Source: Streptomyces xiaopingdaonensis (GTDB lineage Bacteria; Actinomycetota; Actinomycetes; Streptomycetales; Streptomycetaceae). Taken from it: a stretch of DNA of 43,702 nt. The stretch lies in the NCBI RefSeq assembly GCF_000262345.1, contig NZ_AJTQ01000167.1:1-43702 (forward strand), in the 5' to 3' direction. The position numbers were made by a program, and so were the translations under genes. Positions 1-8,066 of this stretch are shown here, one piece after another. The stretch's first letter is position 1. Each line of letters begins with the position of its first letter. The notes beneath the pieces are model-generated. The model did not search any database. It saw only the letters and a list, made by a program, of their open reading frames with translations, and was not told the DNA's origin.

Positions 1-827
1 CGTGCACCCGTTGGGCGTCGGGGAGCGCGATCCTCTGGCGCTACCGCGCCAACACCCGGCACCTTCCCGAACTCGCCGACTCCCGGGCCGGCTTCCACAT
101 CTGCCGCCCGGTCACGGTCGTCAGGGACACCTCCGAGCTGCTCGCGGTCTGGCTCGCTCCCGGGACCGTCTGCATCAAGCCCGTCCTCGCCGACGGCACC
201 CCGCTCCACCGCGCACCGCTCGCCGACCGCTACACCAGGGCTCGCACCACGGTCCGCACGACCTGGCGGGGCACGGGAGTGCTGAAGCTGGCGCTCGCCG
301 ACGAACCCTGGTCCGTCTGGCTCTTCTGGGAGCCCGGCTGGCGGTTCCGCAACTACTACGTCAACCTCGAGGCGCCGCGCACCCGTTGGGTCGGCGGCGT
401 CGACTCGGAGGACCACTTCCTCGACCTCTCGGTGCGCTCCGACGGCACCACCGAGCTCCTCGACGAGGACGAGTTCGAGGCCGCGCAGCGCGCCGGGCTC
501 ATGGGCCGCGCCCAGCGCACCCAGGTGCGCTGGGCGCTGGAGCGCGCACGCCGGGCGGTCGCCGAGTGGAGGCCGCCGTTCTGCGACGGCTGGCACCGCT
601 GGCGCCCCCGACCCGACTGGCCGGTACCGGAGTTGCCCGAGGACTGGGACCGTGCTGCACTGGCGCCCCAAAGACGCTCGGCTGCGCTCCCCCCGGCGCC
701 TCCCCCGCGCCCGGATGCCCCTCCGGTCCCGGAAGCGGCGCCGACCACGAACGCAGCCGGTGCGGAGCCGGACGCGCACGGCACACCGTTCAACATTCAC
801 CCGGACCGACCTCAGAGCGCCCCTTGA
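1..827 (+). CDS. DUF402 (FomD-like) family protein, 5' end outside window
   Basis: This is the 3' part of a gene that is open from the left edge of the window (codons begin at base 3) to the TGA at 825-827, about 274 residues. The stretch W-S-V-W-L-F-W-E-P-G-W, followed by N-Y-Y-V-N-L-E and later F-L-D-L, is the signature of the DUF402 beta-barrel family. Members include the nucleoside-diphosphate hydrolase FomD of fosfomycin biosynthesis and many uncharacterised actinobacterial proteins. The last 60 residues are Pro/Ala-rich and probably disordered. The acidic residues of the D-E-D-E-F segment near the domain end could bind metal, as known for the family. The substrate cannot be deduced. A methyltransferase gene follows on the same strand after 102 bases with its own promoter-like boxes, so the two are probably not co-transcribed. 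Confidence 0.8.
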   Translation, partial: CTRWASGSAILWRYRANTRHLPELADSRAGFHICRPVTVVRDTSELLAVWLAPGTVCIKPVLADGTPLHRAPLADRYTRARTTVRTTWRGTGVLKLALADEPWSVWLFWEPGWRFRNYYVNLEAPRTRWVGGVDSEDHFLDLSVRSDGTTELLDEDEFEAAQRAGLMGRAQRTQVRWALERARRAVAEWRPPFCDGWHRWRPRPDWPVPELPEDWDRAALAPQRRSAALPPAPPPRPDAPPVPEAAPTTNAAGAEPDAHGTPFNIHPDRPQSAP

Positions 828-854
828 TATGCCCCCGTACCGCAAACGTAGGAT
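824..854 (+). promoter_or_regulatory. Candidate promoter of the methyltransferase gene
   Basis: TTGATA (824-829) and TAGGAT (849-854) resemble -35 and -10 boxes of the main vegetative sigma factor. The 19-base spacing is slightly long. TAGGAT matches the Streptomyces consensus TAgRrT well. The start codon at 930 lies about 70 bases downstream. The -35 box overlaps the stop codon of the preceding gene. Confidence 0.4.
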
Positions 855-929
855 CAACGTCCGTACTCGTATTTCTACACAACTCCCCTCACCCTTCGGG
901 GACTTGGCGGACGGCCGGAGAGGAACCCA

Positions 930-1700
930 GTGGTGAGCAGCACCGGAGGAGCACCCGCGGCAGGCACGGGCGGGTCGGGCACCGAGCAGCGGCCGGACGT
1001 CCCCGCGCAGGGCGCCGCGGTCACGCCCGAGGAGGGCCCCTCTCCGTACGGCGTCTTCGAGCGTGCGGACATAGACCGCACCGGTCAGGCCGAGGCGTTC
1101 GACTCCATCGGCGACCGCTACGACGAGGCGTTCCCGCACAAGGACGCACAGGTGGTCTCGGGAAGCTGGCTCGCCGAGCAGCTCCCCGCCGGCTCCCGCC
1201 TTCTCGACCTCGGCTGCGGCACCGGCCTGCCGACGGCGCGGCAACTCGTCGACGCGGGGCACGAGGTGATCGGCGTCGACCTCTCGGAGGGCATGCTGAA
1301 GCTCTGTCGCGAGCACGTCCCCGAGGCGTCGTTCCACCGCGTGGACATCGCGGACATGGAGGCGAGCGACCTGGGTCCGTTCGACGGCGCGGCCGCCTAC
1401 TTCTCCCTGCTCATGCTGCCGCGCTCGGAGATTCCCCACGCGCTCGCCATGCTCCACCGGCAGATCCGCGGCGGGGGCCCGCTCGCTCTCGGCATGGTCG
1501 AGGCCGACGTCAACGACTTCGCCATTCCGTTCCTGGGCAACACGATCCGGGTATCGGGACACCTGCGGGACGATCTCCGCCGGATCGTCGACGAGGCCGG
1601 CTTCGACGTCGTCGACGAGGAGGCCGTCTCCTACGCACCTGCGAGCACGGACGTCCCTCCGGAGATCCAGCTCTTCCTGCACTGCCGGCGACGCCCCTAA
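930..1700 (+). CDS. Class I SAM-dependent methyltransferase
   Basis: A 256-residue protein with a Rossmann-fold methyltransferase domain from about residue 55. Motif I is L-L-D-L-G-C-G-T-G near residue 90. It is followed by the acidic motif V-I-G-V-D-L-S that binds the SAM ribose and by V-D-I-A-D before the catalytic face. The first 50 residues are low-complexity Gly/Ala/Pro and probably disordered. The domain is of the Methyltransf_25/11 type, which methylates small molecules or proteins. The acceptor is not predictable. The GTG at 930 is preceded by a GGAGAGG ribosome-binding site; a second GTG at 933 is equally possible. It stands alone between the DUF402 gene and the phosphatase gene. Confidence 0.82.
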   Translation: MVSSTGGAPAAGTGGSGTEQRPDVPAQGAAVTPEEGPSPYGVFERADIDRTGQAEAFDSIGDRYDEAFPHKDAQVVSGSWLAEQLPAGSRLLDLGCGTGLPTARQLVDAGHEVIGVDLSEGMLKLCREHVPEASFHRVDIADMEASDLGPFDGAAAYFSLLMLPRSEIPHALAMLHRQIRGGGPLALGMVEADVNDFAIPFLGNTIRVSGHLRDDLRRIVDEAGFDVVDEEAVSYAPASTDVPPEIQLFLHCRRRP

Positions 1701-1759
1701 CAACCGAGCACCTAGCGCTGGGCGCGCGGATGCGCCCCGGATGGATGGAAACCGAACGC

Positions 1760-4021
1760 GTGACGGAGCACGAGAAGCCTGCGGCGAGCACAGCCGAGTC
1801 GTCCCCCTCCGCGAGGGGTGAGACGGGCGACGGCGACTTCAGGCGCGAGCAGGGCAGCAGCCCTCAGCCCGAAGGCGTCGAGGAGACACCCCTGCCCGCG
1901 GCCCGTACGAGACCGCGTACGGCGGGGAGTTCGCCCTCCGGCAGCAGCGCCGGAGGGTCGACGGGCCGCGGGCGCAAGTCCTGCGGAAGCTCGCGCGGGA
2001 GAAAGTCCGGCCGCGGCGCCGAGGCCGCCGACGCCCCGGGCGAGGAGCCGCAGAAGGAGACGCGGCGTTCCGGTGGGCGCGGCTCTTCCGGTGCGAAGGG
2101 CAAGGGCACGCGCAAACGGGCCGCCGGCAAAGGCGGTTCGCGCGCGGGCAGCACTTCGGGCGAGCAGCCGTCGATCCCCGCACCCACCGGCGCCCCGGAG
2201 CAGCCGGCCTCCCCCGCGCCGTCCGACGCCCCCGCGTCCGGCGGCTCGGAGAGCGAACCGAGCGAGCGCGAGCGCCGCGGTGGCGACCGGCTCCGCTTCG
2301 TCGGCGCCGCGACGCGGCGTATCGCACGCGGCGTCGACCTCGACGAGACGGTCCTCGGCCTCTGCCGCGCCACCGTCCCTGCTTACTCGGACGCCATCCT
2401 CGTCTACCTCCGCGACCCGCTCCCCGTCGGCGACGAGCGGCCGACAGGCCCCTTCGTCCTCCGACTGCGGCGCAGCGACCGCATCCCCGAGTACCCGCAC
2501 GCCCTCGGCGGCCAACCCGGCGCCGAGACCCTGCCAAACCCCCTGCCGACCTCCGCGCCCGAACAGGCGGCCCGCCCCGCGAGCGGTCTCCTCCCCGCCG
2601 CGGCGGAGCTCGCCGAGGTGCACACGGGCGGCCCTCTCGCCGAGGTGCTCCGCGGCGTACGCCCCGTCTTCGCCGACGCCTCCCCCGTGAGCGCCGCGCT
2701 CCCCGAACTGCTGGGTCCGGACAGGCAGTTGCCCGCGGGCCGGCGTGCGATCCTCGCCCCGCTGCGGGGCAGGCGCCGCGTCATCGGCGCCGCGGTCTTC
2801 CTGCGCCGCCCCGACCGGCCGGAGTTCGAGCAGGACGACCTGCTGATCGCCGCGCAGTTGGCGACGCACACCGCGCTCGGCGTCGACAAGGCGGTGCTCT
2901 ACGGCCGCGAGGCGTACATCGCCGACGAGCTCCAGCGCACCATGCTCCCCGACGAACTCCCGCAGCCGACGGGCGTCCAGCTCGCCAGCCGCTACCTGCC
3001 GGCCGCCGAGACGGCTCGCGTGGGCGGCGACTGGTACGACGCCATCCCGCTCCCCGGAAGCCGCGTCGCGCTCGTCGTCGGGGACGTCATGGGTCACTCG
3101 ATGACGTCCGCCGCGATCATGGGTCAACTGCGCACCACGGCCCAGACGCTGGCAGGGCTCGACCTCCCACCGCAGGAAGTCCTCCACCACCTCGACGAGC
3201 AGGCGCAGCGGCTCGGCAGCGACCGCATGGCCACCTGCCTCTACGCCGTGTACGACCCGGTCGCCCACCGGATCGTCGTCGCCAACGCCGGGCATCCGCC
3301 GCCGGTGATGCTCCATCGCAGCGGCCGCGCCGAGGTGCTGCGTATACCGGCCGGGGCACCGATCGGCGTAGGAGGCGTGGACTTCGAAGCCGTCGAGCTG
3401 GACGCCCCGGCAGGCGCCACGCTGCTCCTCTACACGGACGGCCTCGTCGAGTCCCGCCAGCGCGACGTGTGGACGGGGATCGAGCACCTCCGCGAAAAGC
3501 TCGCGGCGACGGCCCGCCTCACGCGCCCCGGCGCCGCCGCGCCTCTCGAACCGCTCTGCGACGAGGTCCTGGACATACTGGGCCCCGGCGACCGGGACGA
3601 CGACATCGCCCTGCTCGCAGCGAGGTTCGACGGCATCACGCCCAGCGACGTCGCCTACTGGTATTTGGACCCGAGGGCGCAGACGGCGGGTCAGGCACGC
3701 CGTCTCGCCCGGCGTGCGCTCGCGCGCTGGGGCCTCACCGAGCTGACGGACCAGGTGGAACTCCTCGTCAGCGAGGTCGTCACCAACGCCGTGCGGTACG
3801 CGGAGCGCCCGATAACCCTCCGGCTCCTCCGCACCGACCTGCTCCGCTGCGAGGTCGGCGACGACGTGCCCCAACTGCCCAGGCTCCGCCAGGCACGCGC
3901 GACGGACGAGGGAGGACGCGGCCTCTACCTCGTCAACCGGCTGGCTCGCCGCTGGGGCGCCACCCGCCTCTCCACGGGCAAGGTCGTGTGGTTCGAACTC
4001 CCCATCCCTCGGGGGGAGTAG
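1760..4021 (+). CDS. PP2C-type SpoIIE phosphatase with GAF and ATPase domains
   Basis: About 753 residues in four parts. A Ser/Gly/Arg-rich disordered region fills roughly 1-175, a GAF-like sensor domain 175-380, a SpoIIE PP2C phosphatase domain 385-620, and a HATPase_c anti-sigma-type domain 636-753. Phosphatase metal ligands are visible in G-G-D-W-Y-D, G-D-V-M-G-H, Y-T-D-G-L and R-D-D-D-I-A-L. The kinase part has the N-box S-E-V-V-T-N-A-V-R and the G-box G-R-G-L-Y. Family members dephosphorylate anti-anti-sigma (STAS) proteins while the ATPase domain can bind or phosphorylate them, so this is likely a partner-switching regulator of an alternative sigma factor. Starts at 1730 and 1745 are also in frame. 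GTG 1760 was chosen for a GGA box 10 bases upstream. No STAS or sigma gene is nearby. Confidence 0.87.
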   Translation: MTEHEKPAASTAESSPSARGETGDGDFRREQGSSPQPEGVEETPLPAARTRPRTAGSSPSGSSAGGSTGRGRKSCGSSRGRKSGRGAEAADAPGEEPQKETRRSGGRGSSGAKGKGTRKRAAGKGGSRAGSTSGEQPSIPAPTGAPEQPASPAPSDAPASGGSESEPSERERRGGDRLRFVGAATRRIARGVDLDETVLGLCRATVPAYSDAILVYLRDPLPVGDERPTGPFVLRLRRSDRIPEYPHALGGQPGAETLPNPLPTSAPEQAARPASGLLPAAAELAEVHTGGPLAEVLRGVRPVFADASPVSAALPELLGPDRQLPAGRRAILAPLRGRRRVIGAAVFLRRPDRPEFEQDDLLIAAQLATHTALGVDKAVLYGREAYIADELQRTMLPDELPQPTGVQLASRYLPAAETARVGGDWYDAIPLPGSRVALVVGDVMGHSMTSAAIMGQLRTTAQTLAGLDLPPQEVLHHLDEQAQRLGSDRMATCLYAVYDPVAHRIVVANAGHPPPVMLHRSGRAEVLRIPAGAPIGVGGVDFEAVELDAPAGATLLLYTDGLVESRQRDVWTGIEHLREKLAATARLTRPGAAAPLEPLCDEVLDILGPGDRDDDIALLAARFDGITPSDVAYWYLDPRAQTAGQARRLARRALARWGLTELTDQVELLVSEVVTNAVRYAERPITLRLLRTDLLRCEVGDDVPQLPRLRQARATDEGGRGLYLVNRLARRWGATRLSTGKVVWFELPIPRGE

Positions 4022-4034
4022 TCCGCCTACGCAC

Positions 4035-4071
4035 GTGTGGGCCGCCCCGGAGTCTCCGGGACGGCCCACAC
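4035..4071. terminator. Bidirectional hairpin terminator between phosphatase gene and ahpD
   Basis: Two 18-base arms (4035-4052 and 4054-4071) are inverted repeats with a single mismatch. They lie between the convergent stops at 4021 and 4088. The stem is very GC-rich with no U-tract, as is usual for Streptomyces terminators, and its position suits both genes. Confidence 0.8.
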
Positions 4072-4087
4072 GGTGCGCGACGGCGGC

Positions 4088-4618
4088 TCAGGCGAGCTGG
4101 GCCTCGGACTCCAGGGTCGCGCCGACGGCCTGGACGACGGCGGCGATCTTGAACGCCTCCTGGATGGTCTCGCGGTCGACGCCGCCCTTGCGGAGCACCT
4201 GCTCGTGCGAGTCGAGGCACTGGCCGCAGCCGTTGATCGCCGAGACGGCGAGCGACCACAGCTCGAAGTCCGTCTTCTCGACACCGGGGTTGCCGATCAC
4301 GTTCATCCGCAGACCGGCGCGCATCGTGCCGTACTCCGGGTCGGACAGCAGGTGGCGGGTCCGGTAGAAGACGTTGTTCATCGCCATGATGGCGGCGGCC
4401 GACTTGGCGGCACCGTACGCCTCGGCGCTGAGGTTCTCCTTGGCCTCCGGCTCCAGCGCACGCAGCACGATCCCGGAGCGGGACGCGAGGGCGCAGGCGA
4501 GCACGGTGCCCCAGAGCTGCTGCTTGGGCAGCTCCGAATTGCCTATGACGGAACCGAGGTTGAGCTTGAGGTCCTTCGCGTACTCCGGAAGGGCCTGCTT
4601 GAGGTCATCGAGTGCCAT
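4088..4618 (-). CDS. ahpD: Alkyl hydroperoxidase AhpD
   Basis: A 176-residue carboxymuconolactone-decarboxylase fold protein of the AhpD family. The redox centre [10 protein letters not shown] gives Cys131, Cys134 and His138, the same C-x-x-C-x-x-x-H arrangement as mycobacterial AhpD. An upstream glutamate (near 119) completes the proton relay. AhpD passes electrons from the lipoamide/SucB system to AhpC in actinobacteria and has weak peroxidase activity itself. It starts 6 bases after the ahpC stop codon, so the two form an operon. Length matches the family. Expression should follow OxyR through the ahpC promoter. Confidence 0.96.
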   Translation of the reverse strand: MALDDLKQALPEYAKDLKLNLGSVIGNSELPKQQLWGTVLACALASRSGIVLRALEPEAKENLSAEAYGAAKSAAAIMAMNNVFYRTRHLLSDPEYGTMRAGLRMNVIGNPGVEKTDFELWSLAVSAINGCGQCLDSHEQVLRKGGVDRETIQEAFKIAAVVQAVGATLESEAQLA

Positions 4619-4624
4619 GGTTCG

Positions 4625-5179
4625 TCACTCACCCGCCAGCAGCGCGACCGGGTCGAGGGTCTCGTCGCCCTGGGTCCAGTTGCAGGGGCAGAGCTCGTCG
4701 GTCTGGAGCGCGTCGAGGACCCGCAGGACCTCCTTGGGGTTACGCCCGACGGAGCCGGCGGTCACCATGGTGAACTGGATCTCGTTGTTCTGGTCGACGA
4801 TGAAGACGGCACGCTGCGCGAAGCCGTCGTCGCCGAGGATGCCGAGGGCCGTCGAGAGCTCGCGCTTGGTGTCGGCCATCATCGGGAAGGGCAGGTCGGT
4901 CAGGTCCGGGTGGTCCTTGCGCCACGCGTGGTGCACGAACTCCGAGTCGAGCGAGAAGCCGAGGATCTGGGCGTCGCGGTCGGCGAACTCCTCGTTCAGC
5001 TTGCCGAACGCGGCGATCTCGGTCGGGCAGACGAACGTGAAGTCCTTCGGCCAGGCGAAGACGACCTTCCACTTGCCCTCGTGGGTCTTGTGGTCGATCT
5101 GCTCGAACTCCTTGCCCTTCTCGAGCGAGACGCAGGCAGTCAGGTCGAACTCGGGGAACTTGTCACCGACAGTGAGCAA
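4625..5179 (-). CDS. ahpC: Alkyl hydroperoxide reductase AhpC (2-Cys peroxiredoxin)
   Basis: A 184-residue peroxiredoxin. The peroxidatic cysteine is Cys51 in F-T-F-V-C-P-T-E, and the C-terminal C-P-C-N-W holds the resolving cysteine (Cys164 or Cys166), the actinobacterial AhpC arrangement. It reduces hydrogen peroxide and organic peroxides in the cytoplasm and is recycled by AhpD. The frame is open further upstream, but a TTG start at 5179 (reading M-L-T-V-G-D) sits 6 bases after AAGGAG (5186-5191 on the complementary strand). It also gives the usual family length; GTG at 5182 is the alternative. It is divergent from oxyR across 182 bases, the standard OxyR-regulated layout in Streptomyces. 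Confidence 0.95.
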   Translation of the reverse strand: MLTVGDKFPEFDLTACVSLEKGKEFEQIDHKTHEGKWKVVFAWPKDFTFVCPTEIAAFGKLNEEFADRDAQILGFSLDSEFVHHAWRKDHPDLTDLPFPMMADTKRELSTALGILGDDGFAQRAVFIVDQNNEIQFTMVTAGSVGRNPKEVLRVLDALQTDELCPCNWTQGDETLDPVALLAGE

Positions 5180-5361
5180 CACGTACTCCTTGCTGATCGG
5201 AATGTCCGAATCCTTCAACTTTCGCCGCGCAATGCGTGCTTCACGTAGTTACTTCGGATCTGACGGCATTCCTCGGGGGTTGGACGGGGCCTACATTGCC
5301 ACAGCGAACATTGATCGCGGAAATAGCTAGAGTTGGTGGCGTTGATCGGAGGTAGTTATCA
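5180..5361. promoter_or_regulatory. ahpC-oxyR divergent control region
   Basis: These 182 bases separate the divergent ahpC and oxyR starts and must hold both promoters. The segment 5311-5358 is AT-richer than its surroundings and contains ATAGCTAG and TAGTTATC. Half-sites of the ATAG/CTAT type are characteristic of OxyR operators, but no full four-site array was recognised. A GGAGG ribosome-binding site for oxyR lies at 5348-5352. Regulation by OxyR is known for this gene pair in Streptomyces; the exact site here is inferred. Confidence 0.55.
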
Positions 5362-6363
5362 GTGTCCGCCCCACCCGCCGCAGCTCAACGGGGTCGGCAG
5401 CCCACTCTGGCGCAGCTCCGCGCCTTCGCCGCCGTCGCCGAACATCTTCACTTCCGCGAGGCTGCAAGCGCCGTAGGCTTGAGCCAGCCCGCGCTCTCCG
5501 GTGCGGTAGCGGCGCTCGAGGAGACGCTCGGCGTGACGCTGCTGGAGCGTACGACGCGCAAGGTACTGCTCTCACCTGCGGGGGAGCGCATCGCCACGCG
5601 CACGAAGGGCGTTCTCTACGCCGTCGGTGAGCTGTTGGAGGAGGCCGAGGCGGCACGGGCGCCCTTCACCGGGGTTCTGCGACTCGGAGTAATCCCCACC
5701 GTCGCGCCCTATCTGCTGCCGGCCGTCCTCCAGTTGGTCCAGGACGTCTATCCGGACCTCGATCTCCAGGTGCACGAGGAACAGACGGCCTCCCTCCTCG
5801 AAGGGCTCGGCCACGGCCGTCTCGACCTGCTCCTGCTGGCCGTACCGCTCCCCCTGCCGCACGGCACCGGCGGTCACGGCCTCACGGAAATACATCTGTA
5901 CGACGAGGACTTCGTACTCGTCACCCCTCGCGGCCACCCCGACGGCGGGCGCAGCGACGTCCCGAGGTCTATGCTTCGCGAACTCCCCCTCCTCCTGCTC
6001 GACGAAGGGCACTGCCTCCGCGACCAGGCGCTCGACGTCTGCCGGGAGGCGGGCCGCGAGGAAGGCGTCGCCACCACCGCAGCGGCGGGACTCTCCACGC
6101 TCGTCCAACTCGTCGCGGGCGGCATGGGCGTCACCCTGCTGCCCAGGTCGGCGCAGCGGGTCGAGACGGCGCGCAACCACACGCTCACCACCTCGTACTT
6201 CGCCGAACCCGCGCCGTCCCGGAGGGTAGCGGCCGTGATGCGTACCGGGGCCGCGCGGAGCTCGGAGTTCAGCGACTTCGCCGAGGCACTCCGCGGCGCC
6301 GTGCGCGACCTTCCCGTACGCCCCGTACGCCCCGTCGACGTCAAGGCCGCGGACGCTCGGTGA
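5362..6363 (+). CDS. oxyR: LysR-family peroxide sensor OxyR
   Basis: A 333-residue LysR-type regulator with a winged helix-turn-helix at about residues 14-74 and a substrate-binding-like sensor domain after it. The redox cysteines are present in H-C-L-R-D-Q-A-L-D-V-C (about Cys218 and Cys227), with the C-x8-C spacing of E. coli Cys199/Cys208. This supports a true peroxide-sensing OxyR rather than a generic LysR protein. On oxidation the disulphide switches it to an activator of ahpCD and itself. GTG 5362 follows GGAGG by 9 bases. The C-terminal 10 residues contain an R-P-V-R-P-V repeat and are probably disordered. Confidence 0.95.
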   Translation: MSAPPAAAQRGRQPTLAQLRAFAAVAEHLHFREAASAVGLSQPALSGAVAALEETLGVTLLERTTRKVLLSPAGERIATRTKGVLYAVGELLEEAEAARAPFTGVLRLGVIPTVAPYLLPAVLQLVQDVYPDLDLQVHEEQTASLLEGLGHGRLDLLLLAVPLPLPHGTGGHGLTEIHLYDEDFVLVTPRGHPDGGRSDVPRSMLRELPLLLLDEGHCLRDQALDVCREAGREEGVATTAAAGLSTLVQLVAGGMGVTLLPRSAQRVETARNHTLTTSYFAEPAPSRRVAAVMRTGAARSSEFSDFAEALRGAVRDLPVRPVRPVDVKAADAR

Positions 6364-6400
6364 CAGCTTCCGGTCGCCACGGCCGCAGCCGGTCGGCGCG

Positions 6401-6451
6401 ACGGGGGCCGCCGCGGTTCCGCCGGGCCGGGAAACGCACGGCGGCCCCCGT
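6401..6451. terminator. Hairpin terminator between oxyR and the RHH gene
   Basis: Perfect 13-base inverted repeats at 6401-6413 and 6439-6451 enclose a 25-base loop. They lie between the convergent oxyR stop and the stop of the minus-strand ribbon-helix-helix gene. Confidence 0.65.
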
Positions 6452-6501
6452 TCGCACGGAGGCCGCACCGATCTTGCACAGGGAGGAGGCGGTCGGCCCG
6501 C

Positions 6502-6756
6502 TCAATGCGGGTCTTCGTCCTCCTCGGACGGGTCTTTCGGCGGCCGCCCGCGCCGCGGATGGGGACGGGCGTGGCGAGGGAGGCGGCCGGCGTCGGCGAG
6601 GGCGCGTCTGAGCACGAAGTCGATCTGCGCGTTGGTGGACCGGAGTTCGTCGGCGGCCCACTTGGCGAGCGCGTCGTGGACGGCCGGGTCCAGCCGCAGC
6701 AGCACCTGCTTGCGCTGCCGCGGCCGACGCCCTGCGCCCTCTTCGGCGGAGGTCAC
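6502..6756 (-). CDS. Small ribbon-helix-helix DNA-binding protein
   Basis: An 84-residue basic protein. The segment R-K-Q-V-L-L-R-L-D-P (residues about 14-23) followed by two predicted helices, A-V-H-D-A-L-A-K-W-A and S-T-N-A-Q-I-D-F-V-L-R-R-A-L, is the beta-strand plus helix-helix pattern of Arc/MetJ/CopG repressors. The C-terminus is Pro/Arg/Glu-rich and probably disordered. Its GTG start overlaps the TGA of the SPFH gene (GTGA, 4 bases), so the two are translationally coupled. The CTAGC repeats in front of the SPFH gene are a reasonable autoregulatory target. Antitoxin-like function is possible, but no toxin gene is adjacent. Confidence 0.8.
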   Translation of the reverse strand: MTSAEEGAGRRPRQRKQVLLRLDPAVHDALAKWAADELRSTNAQIDFVLRRALADAGRLPRHARPHPRRGRPPKDPSEEDEDPH

Positions 6757-7718
6757 TGGTAGAGCGAACTCGTGTTCATCACGGGCTGCGGGGAGCGGTC
6801 GCCGCAGAGCACCACGAGCAGGTTGCTGACCATCGACGCCTTGCGTTCCTCGTCGAGCACGACGAAGTCCTGCGCCGTGATGCGCGCGAGCGCGTCCTCG
6901 ACCATCCCGCAGGCGCCCTCGACGATCTGCTGCCGCGCCGCCACGACCGCACCGGCCTGCTGGCGCTGGAGCATCGCCGAGGCGATCTCGGGTGCGTAGG
7001 CGAGGTGCGTGAACCGCGACTCCACGATCGCCACCCCGGCCGCGCTCACTCGCTGCGTCAGCTCCTCGGCGAGCTTCTCCGTGATCTCCTCCGCGTTGCC
7101 GCGCAGGGAGAGTTCGGACGCCTCGTGCGCGTCGTACGGGTACTCGATGGCGATGTGCCGGACGGCCGCCTCGGTCTGGGTGGAGACGAACTCCACGTAG
7201 TCGTCGACGGAGAACGTCGCCTGAGCGGTGTCCTTCACCTGCCAGACCACGACGGCGGCGAGCTCGATCGGGTTGCCGTAGGCGTCGTTGACCTTCAGCA
7301 CGGCGGTCTCGTGGTTGCGAACCCGGGTGGAGATCTTGCTCCGGCTCGTCAGCGGGTTCACCCAACGCAGCCCGTCCGTCCGGATGGTGCCCGTGTAGCG
7401 CCCGAAGAGCTGGACGACCCTGGCCTCGCCCGGAGCGACCATGTTCAGGCCGGCGGTGAGGAAGACGGAGCCGATCAGCAGCAGCACGCCGACGACGATC
7501 AGTACCGCTCCCCCGGCCGTCGTCCCGCCATTGGCGAGGATGCCGCCGCTGATCACCATCGCGATGCTGATCAGCACTCCGAGGAGGCCGACCAGCAGTG
7601 CGAGACCGCCGTGGATGCTGTGGGCCGCGACCTCAGCGACGGGTGACTGCGGCTTCCCGGCCTGACCGGCGGGCGGTCGGGCTTCGTTGCTGTCTGCAGG
7701 AGTGTCGTTGACGGACAT
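6753..7718 (-). CDS. SPFH/Band 7 (prohibitin-stomatin-like) membrane protein
   Basis: A 321-residue protein. Two hydrophobic segments at about 38-60 and 65-90 are followed by an SPFH/Band-7 domain starting at [15 protein letters not shown] helical region with [18 protein letters not shown] follows, a typical flotillin/slipin oligomerisation segment. Such proteins organise membrane microdomains and support proteases or stress responses. The frame stays open to 8399, but the ATG at 7718 has a GGGGGAAAG ribosome-binding site and gives the family length. It is the first gene of a two-gene operon with the RHH protein. Confidence 0.9.
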   Translation of the reverse strand: MSVNDTPADSNEARPPAGQAGKPQSPVAEVAAHSIHGGLALLVGLLGVLISIAMVISGGILANGGTTAGGAVLIVVGVLLLIGSVFLTAGLNMVAPGEARVVQLFGRYTGTIRTDGLRWVNPLTSRSKISTRVRNHETAVLKVNDAYGNPIELAAVVVWQVKDTAQATFSVDDYVEFVSTQTEAAVRHIAIEYPYDAHEASELSLRGNAEEITEKLAEELTQRVSAAGVAIVESRFTHLAYAPEIASAMLQRQQAGAVVAARQQIVEGACGMVEDALARITAQDFVVLDEERKASMVSNLLVVLCGDRSPQPVMNTSSLYQ

Positions 7719-8066
7719 CTTTCCCCCGGTTCTCTGGTTCTCGCCAGCGCTCGAACAAGGCTCCGCTAGCGCTGGCCTAGCAATGTGATAACACTTTACC
7801 CGCAAGTCGCGGTCCTGGCCAGTACGGGGGTCCGGCCGGGACCCGGCTTGCTCCGCTGCCGTGGCCGTGCACGCCGTCGACACAGCCGACTCCCGCCGCC
7901 GCACCGTCGCTCGACCACGCACGAGACGGCCAGGAGGCCGACCCGAGAGCGAGGCAACCAGCCCCTTTCCCTCCGCGTCACTGGGGGCGGGTCCGGATCC
8001 GCTACGGTTGACGCCGCTCGCACAGATGACCGCTGCGCGAGTACGAAAGACGGCTGGGGGGCGAAG
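7719..8066. other. Divergent intergenic region, SPFH operon / membrane hydrolase
   Basis: No convincing gene lies in these 348 bases. They contain the repeat cluster described separately at 7743-7781, and TACGGT (8003-8008), a possible -10 box about 60 bases in front of the plus-strand hydrolase start. Open frames crossing the region are extensions of the flanking genes or their shadows. Confidence 0.5.
7743..7781 (-). promoter_or_regulatory. Repeat cluster, candidate operator of the SPFH-RHH operon
   Basis: A perfect 9-base inverted repeat, GCCAGCGCT (7743-7751) and AGCGCTGGC (7768-7776), has a 16-base spacer. Overlapping it are two CTAGC pentamers at 7766-7770 and 7777-7781, exactly 11 bases apart, about one helical turn. 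RHH repressors commonly bind tandem short sites with such spacing. It lies 25-63 bases in front of the SPFH start codon. The regulatory role is inferred. Confidence 0.45.

Noticed and set aside
2..1729. Very long plus-strand open frame reaching from the left edge to 4021
   Set aside because: Only the part from about 1730-1760 encodes the phosphatase. The rest is an open shadow frame over the DUF402 and methyltransferase genes, as is common in very high GC DNA.
1712..4069. 785-aa minus-strand ORF opposite the phosphatase
   Set aside because: Composition is that of an antisense shadow (Arg/Gly/Ala-rich, no domain), while the plus strand encodes a clear three-domain protein.
5180..5218. N-terminal extension of AhpC to 197 aa
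   Set aside because: The ribosome-binding site and family length both support the TTG at 5179.
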